Assembly (NCBI RefSeq): GCF_030124175.1
Contig: NZ_JASKMT010000023.1
Location: 25,401 to 89,400 of the forward strand
DNA: 64,000 nucleotides
Source of the DNA: Streptomyces sp. 549
GTDB taxonomy: Bacteria > Actinomycetota > Actinomycetes > Streptomycetales > Streptomycetaceae
Reading direction: 5' to 3'
In this document: in pieces, positions 33,331 through 43,154 of the stretch
Layout of the letters: each line of letters begins with the position of its first letter
Position numbering within the stretch: the first letter of the stretch is position 1
Notes under the pieces: model-generated
Told to the model about the DNA's origin: nothing
The model's database searches: none
What the model saw: the letters and a program-made list of their open reading frames with translations, nothing else
Made by a program: the position numbers and the translations under genes

Positions 33331-35256
33331 TCAGCGGAAGACCGCGATCCAGCCCTTGTTCAGCTCCGGCTTCTTGTAGAGCTTCTGGGTGGCGAGGAAG
33401 AGGCTGCCGTCCTTCCAGAAGGGCTGCGTCTTGGAGATGCTCATGCCCTGCACCAGCTCGCTCTCCTTGTCGGGCAGCTTGGCGTACAGCTCCGCCTTGC
33501 CGGTCTTGGTGTCGATGGCGGTGATCCGGCCGGCGCTGCGGTAGTCACCGCCCTCGAAGGCGATGAGCTTGTCCCCGTCGACGGCGACCGGCGTGGTCCG
33601 GCCCTCCTCCGTCGGGTTGGAGACCCAGGCGGACTTGCCGGTGTCCAGGTTGAACGCCACGATCTCGTTCGTCTGGGAGGCGTCGCCCTGGTGCATCTTC
33701 GTCTCCAGGTAGATCGTGTTGCGCTCCTTGTCGGCGATGACGTTGTACGCCTCGGCGAGACCGATGCCGTTGGAGTTGTACTGGTAGCGCTCGGGGTCGA
33801 GGCCGATCTTCTGCTCCAGCTTCAGGTCGTCCGACAGGACCATCAGGTCGGTGACGGCGATGCTCGACGCGCCGCCGGCGTTGACCCCGACGACCAGCGG
33901 GTCGGTGGAGAAGACCCGCTGGATCTTGACGCCGGACGGCGCCTTCCACTCGGCGGTCTTCTTGCCCGACTTCGACAGCGCCTGCAGCGACATGTCGTCC
34001 TCGCCGAAGCCGCACTGGACCATGGAGAGGAACTGCTTGCCGCCGACGTAGGCGCGGTCCCGGCACTCGGTGGTGGGCTTGGCCTTCCACAGCTCCTTGC
34101 CGTCGGCCAGGTCGTAGGCGACGGAACCGCCGATCCACGCGACACCGGCGATCTCGCCGCTGACCCCGGCCTGCGGGAAGCTGACGCGGGGGATCTCGCC
34201 CGCCTCACGCCCGGGCAGGTCCTTGTCCCACAGCTTCTTGCCGTTGGCGAGGTCGATGCCCATCGCCTTCTCGCACTTGCGGCCCCACAGGATCATCGTG
34301 CGGTCCTTGGAGCTGTCGTTGGCGGCCACGCACTGGTCGCCGCGGACGGCCTTGATCGACCACGCCTCCTTGCCGTCCTTGACGTCGTAGGCACGGACCG
34401 CGTCGACCTCGTACTTGACGACGGTGTCGCCGACGAACCAGGTGCCGGGGGTGTCCATCAGGATGTCGGAGTCCACCAGCGCCGGCGCGGGCTTCTGCCA
34501 GGCCAGCTCGGCCTGCCCGTCCTGCGCGGCGGGGCCGTCACCGCCCTTGCCGTCGGTGCCGCCCTCCTCACCGCCGCCCTCGGTCGAGCCCTGGGTGTCG
34601 GGCTTGGACTCGTCCTTGCCGTCGCCGTCGCCCCGGGTGAGGAAGAACACGCCGCCCACGGCGACCAGCACCGTCGCGACCACGGCCGCGATGATGATCA
34701 TCAGCTTCTTGTTGTCGCCGGGGCCCTTCTGCCCGGTGACCGGCAACGGGTACGTCGGCTGCTGCCCGTACGGGCCGGGCTGACCGTAGGCACCGGGCTG
34801 CCCGTAGCCGGGCTGCTGGCCGTACTGCGGCTGCTGGCCGTACTGGGGCTGCTGGCCGTATGGGGCCTGCTGACCGTAGGCGCCGGGCTGGCCGTACGGC
34901 GGGGTCGGCGGCTGACCGGGGTAGCCGTAGCCCTGCGGCGGCTGGCCGGGGCCCTGCGGCGGGCCCTGCGGGTAGCCGTAGCCGGGCCCCTGCGGGGGCT
35001 GCGGGTAGCCATAGCCGGCGGCGGGCGGCTGCTGGCCGGAACTGTTCGGTGCCTGGCCGGGCGCCTGGCCGGGCGGCGGCCCCGGAGGCTGGGCCGGCGG
35101 AGGGGTCGGTGCCTGACCGGACGGCGTCGGCGACTCGGCCGGCGTCGCCGGCTCGTCCTTGCCGGACGCCTGCGGCTGCTGGCCGTCGGACGGTTCCTGC
35201 GGGGGGCCGAAGCCGCCCGGAGGCGGCTGGTTCGGCGGGGGAGGCGGCTGGGACAT
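33331..35256 (-). CDS. Membrane-anchored PQQ-like beta-propeller protein
   Basis: A 641-aa protein. Residues 1-178 are a Pro/Gln/Gly/Tyr-rich cytoplasmic tail with PYGQQ/YGYPQ-like repeats. A membrane helix follows (about 180-203, MIIIAAVVATVLVAVGGVFFL). An acidic Gly/Asp/Ser linker runs to about 240, then an extracellular seven-to-eight-bladed PQQ-like propeller whose blades end in patterns such as YDVKDGKEAWSIK, LANGKKLWDKDL, LADGKELWKAK, LDTGKSAWVSN and IDTKTGKAELYAK. No catalytic residues are recognisable; such proteins are thought to be outer-face scaffolds or sensors. ATG 35256 follows GAAGGAAC. Confidence 0.9.
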   Translation of the reverse strand: MSQPPPPPNQPPPGGFGPPQEPSDGQQPQASGKDEPATPAESPTPSGQAPTPPPAQPPGPPPGQAPGQAPNSSGQQPPAAGYGYPQPPQGPGYGYPQGPPQGPGQPPQGYGYPGQPPTPPYGQPGAYGQQAPYGQQPQYGQQPQYGQQPGYGQPGAYGQPGPYGQQPTYPLPVTGQKGPGDNKKLMIIIAAVVATVLVAVGGVFFLTRGDGDGKDESKPDTQGSTEGGGEEGGTDGKGGDGPAAQDGQAELAWQKPAPALVDSDILMDTPGTWFVGDTVVKYEVDAVRAYDVKDGKEAWSIKAVRGDQCVAANDSSKDRTMILWGRKCEKAMGIDLANGKKLWDKDLPGREAGEIPRVSFPQAGVSGEIAGVAWIGGSVAYDLADGKELWKAKPTTECRDRAYVGGKQFLSMVQCGFGEDDMSLQALSKSGKKTAEWKAPSGVKIQRVFSTDPLVVGVNAGGASSIAVTDLMVLSDDLKLEQKIGLDPERYQYNSNGIGLAEAYNVIADKERNTIYLETKMHQGDASQTNEIVAFNLDTGKSAWVSNPTEEGRTTPVAVDGDKLIAFEGGDYRSAGRITAIDTKTGKAELYAKLPDKESELVQGMSISKTQPFWKDGSLFLATQKLYKKPELNKGWIAVFR

Positions 35257-35512
35257 AGCGGGGTTCCTTCTCCACACGCGGACCGATTGCCCTGCCCCTC
35301 AATCCCCCGTAGGGACGAGCGAATCGGACATTTGGCCCGCCGATTTCTCGACAACTCACTGGCAGTTGAGCGAAGCCCTTTGTATCACCGGACACAAGAA
35401 GACGCCGGACCGGTTCCCTACCCACGGGTCCGACCGCCCCTCCGAGCACCCGCGACCGCCCCCTGGCGTCCGACGGATGGTGCCTGGTCTCCGGCCTGCC
35501 TCCGGTGGGAGG

Positions 35513-37333
35513 TCAGTCGTCGGCCAGCTCCAGCCAGCGCATCTCCAGCTCCGCCTGCTGCTCGGCCAGCTCCCGCAGACGCACGTCGAGGCCCGCCACC
35601 CGCTCGAAGTCCGTGGCGTGCTCCGCCATCTCCGCGTGCAGCTTCGCCTGCTGCTCCGCGTTGCGGTCCAGCTGCCGCTCCAGTCGCTGCAGCTCCTTCT
35701 GCGCCGCCCGTGAGACCGCCGCCGGCTTCGCCGGGGCCGACACCGCCGACGCGGACGCGGACGCGGGTGCCGACGCGGCGGAGCCGGCCGCCTGTCGCCG
35801 GACCGCCTCTCGGCGCTCCAGGTACTCGTCCACGCCTCGCGGCAGCATGCGCAGCGTGCCGTCACCGAGCAGCGCGAACACCCGGTCGGTGGTGCGCTCC
35901 AGGAAGAACCGGTCGTGGCTGATGACGACCATCGACCCCGGCCAGCCGTCCAGCAGGTCCTCCAGCTGGGTCAGCGTCTCGATGTCGAGGTCGTTCGTCG
36001 GCTCGTCGAGGAACAGCACGTTCGGCTCGTCCATCAGCAGCCGCAGGATCTGCAGCCGCCTGCGTTCGCCGCCGGACAGGTCGCCGACCGGCGTCCACTG
36101 CTTGTCCTTCACGAAGCCGAACCGCTCGCACAGCTGCGAGGCGGACATCTCACGGCCCTTGCCGAGGTCCACGCGGCCCCGCACCTGCTCCACGGCCTCC
36201 AGGACCCGCACCGTGGGGCTCAGCTCGGCGACCTCCTGCGAGAGGTACGCCAGCTTCACCGTGCGGCCGACCTTGACGCGTCCGGCCGCGGGCTGGTCCT
36301 CGCCCTCGCTGCGGGCGGCGTCCGCCAGGGCCCGCAGCAGCGACGTCTTGCCCGCGCCGTTCACCCCGACCAGGCCGACGCGGTCACCCGGGCCGAGCTG
36401 CCACGTCAGGTGCTTGAGCAGCACCTTCGGTCCGGCCTGCACGGTGACGTCCTCCAGCTCGAAGACCGTCTTGCCCAGCCGCGAGTTGGCGAACCGCATC
36501 AGCTCGGCGGAGTCGCGGACCGGAGGTTCGCCGGCGATCAGCTCGTTGGCGGCCTCGATGCGGAACCGGGGCTTGCTGGTGCGGGCCGGAGCGCCGCGCC
36601 GCAGCCACGCCAGTTCCTTGCGCATCAGGTTCTGCCGCTTGGTCTCCTCGGTCGCGGCGATGCGCTCCCGTTCGGCGCGGGCGAAGACGTAGTCGCTGTA
36701 GCCGCCCTCGTACTCGTGCACCGTGCCGCGCTGCACGTCCCACATCAGCGTGCACACCTGGTCCAGGAACCACCGGTCGTGCGTCACGCACACCAGCGCC
36801 GAGCGGCGCTCCCGCAGGTGGCCCGCGAGCCAGGCGATGCCCTCCACGTCGAGGTGGTTGGTGGGCTCGTCGAGCACGATCAGGTCCTGCTCGGCGATGA
36901 GCAGCTTGGCCAGCGCGATCCGGCGGCGCTCACCGCCGGAGAGCGGGCCGATGACGGTGTCCATGCCCTGCTCGAAGCCCGGCAGGTCGAGGCTGCCGAA
37001 GAGGCCGGTGAGCACGTCGCGGACGCGGGAGTCGCCGGCCCACTGGTGGTCGGCGAGGTCCCCGACCACCTCCTGCCGCACGGTCGCGGCCGGGTCGAGC
37101 GAGTCGTGCTGGGTGAGCACCCCGAGGCGCAGGCCGCCCTGGTGGGTGACACGGCCGGTGTCGGCGTCCTCCAGTCGGGCCAGGATGCGGATCAGCGTGG
37201 TCTTGCCGTCGCCGTTGCGGCCGACGACGCCGATCCGGTCGCCCTCGTTCACTCCGAGGGAGACGCCGTCGAGCAGCGATCGCAGGGCGTACGCCTTGCT
37301 GACGGCTTCCAGGTTGACGAGGTTGACGGCCAT
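35513..37333 (-). CDS. ABC-F family ATPase (Uup/EttA-like)
   Basis: A 606-aa soluble protein with two ABC domains and no membrane segment. Domain 1 has Walker A GRNGDGKTT, signature LSGGERRRIALAKLL and Walker B DLIVLDEPTNHLDVEG. The ~80-residue interdomain linker (ERERIAATEETKRQNLMRKELAWLRRG) is the P-site tRNA-interaction motif region. Domain 2 has GVNGAGKTS, LSGGERRRLQILRLL and LFLDEPTNDLDIE. The C-terminus is a Uup-type coiled coil (LQRLERQLDRNAEQQAKLHAEMAEH). ABC-F proteins act on ribosomes (translation factors or antibiotic protection); Uup-like members are housekeeping. ATG 37333. Confidence 0.95.
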   Translation of the reverse strand: MAVNLVNLEAVSKAYALRSLLDGVSLGVNEGDRIGVVGRNGDGKTTLIRILARLEDADTGRVTHQGGLRLGVLTQHDSLDPAATVRQEVVGDLADHQWAGDSRVRDVLTGLFGSLDLPGFEQGMDTVIGPLSGGERRRIALAKLLIAEQDLIVLDEPTNHLDVEGIAWLAGHLRERRSALVCVTHDRWFLDQVCTLMWDVQRGTVHEYEGGYSDYVFARAERERIAATEETKRQNLMRKELAWLRRGAPARTSKPRFRIEAANELIAGEPPVRDSAELMRFANSRLGKTVFELEDVTVQAGPKVLLKHLTWQLGPGDRVGLVGVNGAGKTSLLRALADAARSEGEDQPAAGRVKVGRTVKLAYLSQEVAELSPTVRVLEAVEQVRGRVDLGKGREMSASQLCERFGFVKDKQWTPVGDLSGGERRRLQILRLLMDEPNVLFLDEPTNDLDIETLTQLEDLLDGWPGSMVVISHDRFFLERTTDRVFALLGDGTLRMLPRGVDEYLERREAVRRQAAGSAASAPASASASAVSAPAKPAAVSRAAQKELQRLERQLDRNAEQQAKLHAEMAEHATDFERVAGLDVRLRELAEQQAELEMRWLELADD

Positions 37334-37516
37334 GGGGCTCCGGCTCTGTGGAGGACTGGTGCACTGGTGCGGTGCGGGCTGACTGGTCAGCGGTCCAGCC
37401 TAGTCGCCCCGGCCGCCGCCCCCTGCGGACGGTGTGCCCGGTGCGGCCCGGACCGCGCCCCGGGGCCCGTCACCCGGGGGGCGCGCGGTGCGCGGGCGCC
37501 GCGTCCGAAGGGGCCG

Positions 37517-39295
37517 TCAGCCGGCGTTGAGGATGCGGGCCACCACCGGGCCGGCGTTCTTGCCGCCGTGGCCGGAGTTGGGGATGACGGCGGCAGCGGC
37601 GATGTCGTCGCGGTAGCCGATGAACCAGGCGTTGGGCTTCTTCTGGCCGTCCACCTCGGCGGAACCGGTCTTGCCGCCCTTGTCGCCACCGACCGAGGCC
37701 ATCGACTCGGCGGCGGTGCCGCTGGTGGCCGTCGTCTTCATCAGCGCGCGCAGTTCGGCGGCGACGGCCGGGGACAGGTTGCGCGGCGCCTTCGCCAGAG
37801 CGCGGTTGTCCAGCTGAGGAGAGACGAGGTAGGGCTGCTTGAACGTGCCGTCCTTCACGGTGGCCGCCACCGAGGCCATCGTCAGCGGGTTCATCCGGAC
37901 CGCGCCCTGGCCGAGCAGGGAGGCGGCCATCTGCGCGTCGGACTGCACGGGCACGGCACCGTCGAAGGTGCCGGTGCCGACCTGCCAGTCCAGGCCGAGG
38001 CCGAAGACGTCCCGGGAGTGCTTGGTGAGGTCGTCGTCCTTGAGCTTCGGCGCCTGGCTGATGAACGCGGTGTTGCAGGACGCGGCGAAGCTCTGCGCGA
38101 AGGTGCCGTTCTTGATCTCGAACTTGTCGAGGTTCTGGAACTTCCAGCCGCCGTGCGTGAAGTACTTGGGGCAGGGGTGCGGGGCGCCGCTCTTGGCGAG
38201 GCCCTTCTCCAGCAGCATCGAGGACGTGACGACCTTCATCGTCGACCCCGGGGCCAGCGAACCGCGCAGCGCCGCGTTGAAGCTGTCAGCGGGGGTGTTG
38301 GCGATGGCGAGGATCTCGCCCGTGCTGGGCTTCACGGCGACCGCGGACCCCTTGGCGCGGCCGTCGAGGGCCTTCATCGCTGCCTTCTGCAGGGCGGCGT
38401 CGATCGTGGTCGCGACCTTGCCGGGCGTGCCCTCGGACACCTTGTGCAGCGTGACGCGGCCGGCTGTGTCATCAGCGTTCTCGGCGTTCCCGGCTGCCTT
38501 GCCGTCGGCGTCCTTCTTCGCACCGGCCTTGCCGCTGACGATGCGGGTCTCGACGCCGGGCTTGCCGTCGGACTTGTCGGCGTAGCGCTTGCGCACGTCG
38601 TCCAGGACGGCGGCCAGCTCGGGGAACTCCTCCTTGGTCAGCTCCACGCCGTTGCGGTCGACGAGCGACACCTCGGGATCCCCGGCGGCGTCGGTGACGA
38701 TGCGCTCGCCGTCCTTGAGTTCGGGGTGCAGCACGGACGGCTGCCAGTCGACGACGGCCTTACCGCTGGCGGAGTCGCGGACCACGGTCAGCGCGGACTC
38801 GTACGTCCACTCCGAGGTGGCGCCCTCGTGGGCCAGCTGCACCACCGCGTCGAACGGCACCTCCGCGGCTGCGTCGTCGGGGGCGTCCTCGGAGGCGGCG
38901 TCCTCGGACGCCTCACTCGCGTCGTCGGCGGTCTTGTCCGAGGGTGCGACGGGGGTTCCGGCGGTGAGGGCGACCTCGGTGGCGCCGCCGTCCTTGGCGA
39001 AGCTCTTCAGCGCCTTCGCGGCGGCCTTCGGGTCGCTGGTCAGGTCGGCCGCCGCAGCGGCGTCACCGGACTGCCAGGCGGTCAGGAACTGCTCGGACGT
39101 GGACTGCACTTCCTCGGCCGACGGCGGGCCCGTCTCGACGGACTTCGGCTTGCCGTCGGCGCTCGTCCCGGTGACGGAGTTGTTCCCCCCGTCGTCACCG
39201 TCTCCCCCGACGAGGGCGTAGGCCCCCACGCCGGCAGCTCCCACCGCTGCGGCGCAGACGACACCGATCACCGCCAACTTCTGACCGTCGCGCAT
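37517..39295 (-). CDS. Penicillin-binding protein (PBP2-like transpeptidase with MecA_N domain)
   Basis: A 592-aa extracytoplasmic D,D-transpeptidase. Signal anchor at about 6-28. An NTF2-like MecA_N domain (EEVQSTSEQFLTAWQSGDAAAAADL) starts near residue 60. The active-site Ser351 is in STMK, the second motif is S406-C-N408, and KTGS is at about 542-545. Acidic Asp/Ala/Ser insertions at about 118-145 are unusual. It has no transglycosylase domain, so it is a class B type enzyme. ATG 39295 is chosen because the anchor begins directly after it; the longer frame upstream is not protein-like. It acts in peptidoglycan cross-linking, probably in growth or sporulation. Confidence 0.95.
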   Translation of the reverse strand: MRDGQKLAVIGVVCAAAVGAAGVGAYALVGGDGDDGGNNSVTGTSADGKPKSVETGPPSAEEVQSTSEQFLTAWQSGDAAAAADLTSDPKAAAKALKSFAKDGGATEVALTAGTPVAPSDKTADDASEASEDAASEDAPDDAAAEVPFDAVVQLAHEGATSEWTYESALTVVRDSASGKAVVDWQPSVLHPELKDGERIVTDAAGDPEVSLVDRNGVELTKEEFPELAAVLDDVRKRYADKSDGKPGVETRIVSGKAGAKKDADGKAAGNAENADDTAGRVTLHKVSEGTPGKVATTIDAALQKAAMKALDGRAKGSAVAVKPSTGEILAIANTPADSFNAALRGSLAPGSTMKVVTSSMLLEKGLAKSGAPHPCPKYFTHGGWKFQNLDKFEIKNGTFAQSFAASCNTAFISQAPKLKDDDLTKHSRDVFGLGLDWQVGTGTFDGAVPVQSDAQMAASLLGQGAVRMNPLTMASVAATVKDGTFKQPYLVSPQLDNRALAKAPRNLSPAVAAELRALMKTTATSGTAAESMASVGGDKGGKTGSAEVDGQKKPNAWFIGYRDDIAAAAVIPNSGHGGKNAGPVVARILNAG

Positions 39296-39793
39296 AGTCT
39301 TCCCGACTCTCCACCCCGCCCCGGCAGCGCCGGGTACCTGTCCGAGCACCCTAGAGCACCGCGCCGACACCGACGGCGGGCGGTCCCTGGATTCCGGGCG
39401 CTGCGATCCCGCCTGCGAGTTCGGCCTGCGAACCACCCGTCAGCACGTCCCCGGCGCCGCGATCGGTTCCGCCCCGCACACGATTGACCGGAACTGGCCG
39501 GAACTGACACCTGTTTCTGAGACCGTGCGGGTTCTGAGACCGTGCGGGCTCTTCGGTCCGTCCGGCGCCCCGGCTGCTCCTCGGCCGGTGGAGACCACGG
39601 AAAGCGAACGAACGGTCTGGCCGCCTAGTTCTCTGCCTGGCTTTCCGCCAACGTCATGAGGTCCAGCGTTACCGCCGGAATCCCCCTGGTGCACTCACAG
39701 CCCCACGTCCGTCGCCCCAGTACGGCGGGTGCGCGTAGACCGGTGACAGCCCTCGCAGAGCACGGAGCGGCACAGGAGCTGACTCCCAGTCAG
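39296..39793. other. ~500-bp intergenic region between PBP and mannosyltransferase genes
   Basis: It contains the PBP promoter region and two short direct repeats: TTCTGAGACCGTGCGGG twice in direct succession (39515-39531, 39532-39548), and just before it CCGGAACTGG/CCGGAACTGA (about 39488-39507). No gene-like frame is seen. Confidence 0.55.
39515..39548. repeat. Two adjacent 17-bp direct repeats
   Basis: TTCTGAGACCGTGCGGG occurs at 39515-39531 and again at 39532-39548 without a gap. It lies about 220 bp upstream of the PBP start; function unknown. Confidence 0.8.
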
Positions 39794-41494
39794 CTAGATC
39801 CAGCTGTCGAACCACATGCGGGCCCGCCACTGGTCCATGGACAGCTCCTCGGCGGTGTAGACCGGCCAGAAGTAGATGAAGTTCCACACGATGAGCAGCA
39901 CCAGCACGCCGCCCGCCACCAGGCCGATGGTGCGGCGGCGTTCGGTGCAGCCGGGCGGGCCGGCCAGGGCGCCGAGCATCATGGCGACCGCGAGGCAGAG
40001 GAACGGCACGAAGACCACGGCGTAGAAGTAGAAGATGGTCCGCTCCTGGTAGAGGAACCACGGCAGGTAGCCGGCGGCGAGGCCGCACAGCAGGGCTCCG
40101 GCCCGCCAGTCGCGGCGCATCGCCCACCGGTAGAGGGCGTAGACGACGGCGGCGCAGGCCACCCACCACAGCAGCGGCGTGCCGAGGGCCAGGACCTCGC
40201 GGGCGCAGCCGCTCTGCTCCATGCAGCCCTTCTCACCCAGTTCCCACGACTTGTAGTGGTAGGAGACGGGCCGGGCGTTCACCAGCCAGCTCCACGGGTT
40301 CGACTGGTACGGGTGGTGCGAGGTCAGCTCGACGTGGAAGCGGTAGACCTCCGACTCGTAGTGCCACAGGCTGCGCAGCGGCCCGGGAATCCACGTCCAG
40401 GAGCCGCCCGCGCCGTCGGTCTCGGCCCAGTCCCTGAAGTAGCCGCCGCGGGTGGCGAACCAGCCGGCCCACGACGCGACGTAGGCGGCGAGCGCGACGG
40501 GGACGAGGGAGACGAAGGCCGGCACGGCGTCGCGGCGCAGCATCGCCCGCAGTGGGCGGCGGGCGCCGGCGGTGCGGCGGGCTGCGGCGTCCCACAGCAC
40601 GGTCATGATGCCGAACGCCGCGAGCACGTACAGGCCGTTCCACTTGGTGCCGACGGCCAGGCCGAGGCATAGCCCCGCTGCCAGCCGCCACGGGCGCAGG
40701 CCCAGCGGCAGCCGCCCGCCGACCTGCGCGTCGGGGCGGTCCTCGGGCAGGGCCTGCGCCAGGCGCGCCCTGGTCCGGTCGCGGTCGACGAGCAGGCAGC
40801 CGAAGGCGGCCAGCACGAAGAACATGAGCACCAGGTCGAGCAGGGCGGTGCGGCTCATCACGAAGTGCAGGCCGTCGACGGCCATCAGTCCGCCGGCGAG
40901 GCAGCCCAGCGCGGTGGAGCGGAACATGCGGCGGCCGATGCGGCACAGCATCAGCACCGACAGCGTGCCGAGCACGGCCACCATGAAGCGCCAGCCGAAG
41001 GGCGTCATGCCGAAGAAGTGCTCACCGAGGGCGATGACCCACTTGCCGACGGGCGGGTGGACCACGTACGACGCGGCCTCGCTGAGCGGCGGGGAGCCGG
41101 TGCCCTTGAGGATGGCCTCGTTGGCACCCTCGGGCCAGGTGCCCTCGTAGCCCTGCTGGAGCAGCGACCAGGCGTCCTTGGCGTAGTAGGTCTCGTCGAA
41201 TATCACGTCGTGCGGTGTGCCGAGGCGCCAGAAGCGCAGCAGCCCGGCGAAGAGCGCGACGAGCAGCGGACCGCCCCAACTCGTCCAGCGCGGCTCGATG
41301 CCCAGCGCGGACCACGGGCCGCGGCCCCGGGCCGGCCAGGGCACGGTGAGCCGGTCTCGGACGGTGGTGCGCGGGCGCGCCGTCCAGCCGTAGCGGCGCA
41401 GTCTCCCCTGCCATGCGGGCTGCTGGACCTCGGGGTGGTGCCCCTGCTGGGTGGGGTGCGCCGACGGCACGGTGTCACTGCTCACGCGGGACAT
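39794..41494 (-). CDS. pmt: Protein O-mannosyltransferase (PMT, GT39)
   Basis: A 566-aa polytopic enzyme that transfers mannose from polyprenyl-phosphate-mannose to secreted proteins during export. It begins with a ~70-residue cytoplasmic tail. Helix 1 is followed by the catalytic loop HDVIFDETYYAKDAW (Asp-Glu pair) and HPPVGKWVIALGEHFFG, both PMT hallmarks. About ten more helices follow, with YQSNPWSWLVNARPVSYHYK in the large outer loop and QERTIFYFYAVVFVPF near the end. In S. coelicolor Pmt is needed for phage phiC31 infection and for normal cell-wall antibiotic tolerance (literature, from memory). ATG 41494. It is divergent from rsmI with 152 bp between. Confidence 0.95.
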   Translation of the reverse strand: MSRVSSDTVPSAHPTQQGHHPEVQQPAWQGRLRRYGWTARPRTTVRDRLTVPWPARGRGPWSALGIEPRWTSWGGPLLVALFAGLLRFWRLGTPHDVIFDETYYAKDAWSLLQQGYEGTWPEGANEAILKGTGSPPLSEAASYVVHPPVGKWVIALGEHFFGMTPFGWRFMVAVLGTLSVLMLCRIGRRMFRSTALGCLAGGLMAVDGLHFVMSRTALLDLVLMFFVLAAFGCLLVDRDRTRARLAQALPEDRPDAQVGGRLPLGLRPWRLAAGLCLGLAVGTKWNGLYVLAAFGIMTVLWDAAARRTAGARRPLRAMLRRDAVPAFVSLVPVALAAYVASWAGWFATRGGYFRDWAETDGAGGSWTWIPGPLRSLWHYESEVYRFHVELTSHHPYQSNPWSWLVNARPVSYHYKSWELGEKGCMEQSGCAREVLALGTPLLWWVACAAVVYALYRWAMRRDWRAGALLCGLAAGYLPWFLYQERTIFYFYAVVFVPFLCLAVAMMLGALAGPPGCTERRRTIGLVAGGVLVLLIVWNFIYFWPVYTAEELSMDQWRARMWFDSWI

Positions 41495-41646
41495 CGTAGG
41501 GAACGGCCCCCCGCCTCGCCCCGACAGCGCGCCTGCCGGGCCCGGCGCGCGGCGGACCGGCACCCGGACGGAGCCGGAGGCGGGCGGGGCGCGGACGGGC
41601 GGGCCGGGGCGGACGGAAGGAGCGGACGGGGTGGGAGGATGGCCGG

Positions 41647-42543
41647 GTGACGGGAACGCTGGTACTCGCAGGGACACCGATCGGCGACCTCGCCGACGCA
41701 CCGCCGCGGCTCGCCCGGGAGCTGGCCGCCGCGGACATCGTCGCCGCCGAGGACACGCGGCGGCTGCGCCGCCTCACGCAGGCGCTGGAGGTGCAGCCGG
41801 GCGGCCGGGTCGTGTCCTACTTCGAGGGCAACGAGGCCGCCCGCACACCGGAGCTGGCGGACGCGCTGGCCGGGGGCGCACGCGTGCTGCTGGTCACGGA
41901 CGCCGGCATGCCGTCGGTGTCCGACCCGGGTTACCGGCTGGTGGCCGCCGCCGTGGAGCGCGGCATCGCGGTGACGGCCGTACCGGGGCCGTCGGCGGTG
42001 CTGACCGCGCTGGCGCTGTCCGGCCTGCCGGTCGACCGCTTCTGCTTCGAGGGCTTCCTGCCGCGCAAGGCGGGCGAGCGCCTCTCGCGGCTCGCCGAGT
42101 CGGCCGCCGAGCGGCGCACCCTCGTCTTCTTCGAGGCGCCGCACCGGCTTGCGGCGACGCTGTCGGCGATGGCGGAGGTGTTCGGCGCGGAGCGCCCGGC
42201 GGCGGTCTGCCGGGAACTGACGAAGACCTACGAGGAGGTCCGGCGCGGCCCCCTGGCCGAGCTGGCCGACTGGGCGTCGCAGGGCGTGCGCGGCGAGATC
42301 ACCGTGGTGGTGGAGGGCGCGCCGGAGCCCGGCCCGCAGGAGTGGGACGACGCCGGGCTGGCCCGGCTGGTCGCCACGCGGGAGGAGGCGGGCGAGTCCC
42401 GCAAGGAGGCCATCGCCGCGGTGGCCAAGGAGGTCCGGCGGCCCAAGCGCGAGGTGTTCGACGCGGTGGTCGCGGTGAAGCGGGACTCCGGGCGAGCGGC
42501 ACCGGGGCGAGCCGCCTCCGGGCCCGCGCGTACCGGTGGGTAA
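41647..42543 (+). CDS. rsmI: 16S rRNA (cytidine1402-2'-O)-methyltransferase
   Basis: A 298-aa SAM-dependent enzyme of the tetrapyrrole-methylase fold that modifies C1402 in the decoding centre. Landmarks are LVLAGTPIGDLADAPPR, VAAEDTRRLRRL, VLLVTDAGMPSVSDPGYRLV, VPGPSAVLTALALSGLP and FEGFLPRK, all standard RsmI motifs. The C-terminus has KEVRRPKREVFDAVVAVK and a short basic tail. GTG 41647. It starts a plus-strand series with the next three genes, though gaps of 111-190 bp suggest several promoters. Confidence 0.96.
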   Translation: MTGTLVLAGTPIGDLADAPPRLARELAAADIVAAEDTRRLRRLTQALEVQPGGRVVSYFEGNEAARTPELADALAGGARVLLVTDAGMPSVSDPGYRLVAAAVERGIAVTAVPGPSAVLTALALSGLPVDRFCFEGFLPRKAGERLSRLAESAAERRTLVFFEAPHRLAATLSAMAEVFGAERPAAVCRELTKTYEEVRRGPLAELADWASQGVRGEITVVVEGAPEPGPQEWDDAGLARLVATREEAGESRKEAIAAVAKEVRRPKREVFDAVVAVKRDSGRAAPGRAASGPARTGG

Positions 42544-42734
42544 GGCTCTACCCTTCAGATAAGAGCTCTCGGCGGCCCGGTCGGCACCTCCCCGCGTGTT
42601 TCCGCAGGTGGGCCGGGTCCTCCCGTTCGATCGGGCGCGTCCGGCTTCGCCGCCGGCGCCGCGTCCCCCGGCGGAGGACGGGCCGGCTGCTTCCCCGGCC
42701 GCCGCGGCGTGCACCGGTGTGGAGAGGAGCCGCC

Positions 42735-43046
42735 ATGACGGAATCCCGGGGCCCCGAGAGGCGCCGTTTTCCGCGCACGATCCGCGAGGCCTACGCGTTC
42801 GCGTGCCTGAGTTGCGGGCACGCCTGGGAGCAGGCGTACGAGATCGAGCACCATGTGGACGCCGCCGACCGCCCGTTCTTCCTCTACTTCGCCGAGGGTC
42901 AGCGGGTGCCTTCACCGCTGGTCCGGCTGACCTGCCTCAACTGCGACGAGCACAAGGTGCGCATCGTCGGTACCGGCCAGGTCGAGGCGACGGGTTCGAC
43001 GCCGGCCCCACCGGGATCACCGCGGTCGACGACGCCTCCCCGCTGA
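42735..43046 (+). CDS. Small zinc-ribbon-like protein
   Basis: A 103-aa protein not assigned to a named family. Two CxxC pairs are visible: FACLSCGHAWEQAYE (about residues 24-28) and LTCLNCDEHKVRIVG (about 73-77). Together they could bind one zinc ion. The region between is aromatic and acidic (RPFFLYFAEGQRVPSP). The last ~20 residues are Pro/Ser/Thr-rich. ATG 42735 is preceded by GGAGAGGAG. It lies between rsmI and tatD, a position conserved in my memory of other Streptomyces, which suggests an RNA- or translation-related role (inference). Confidence 0.8.
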   Translation: MTESRGPERRRFPRTIREAYAFACLSCGHAWEQAYEIEHHVDAADRPFFLYFAEGQRVPSPLVRLTCLNCDEHKVRIVGTGQVEATGSTPAPPGSPRSTTPPR

Positions 43047-43154
43047 CCGACGGCGGACGGTACGCGGCGGACAGCGAGCGGTGGGCGGTACGCGGCGGGC
43101 AGGGGGACGGTGGGCGGGGAACGTCCAGGTGCAGGCCGCCCTTAGGATCGCGGC

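Noticed and set aside
35915..39487. A 1190-codon plus-strand open frame
   Set aside because: It lies antisense to the ABC-F and PBP genes, both of which have complete motif sets.
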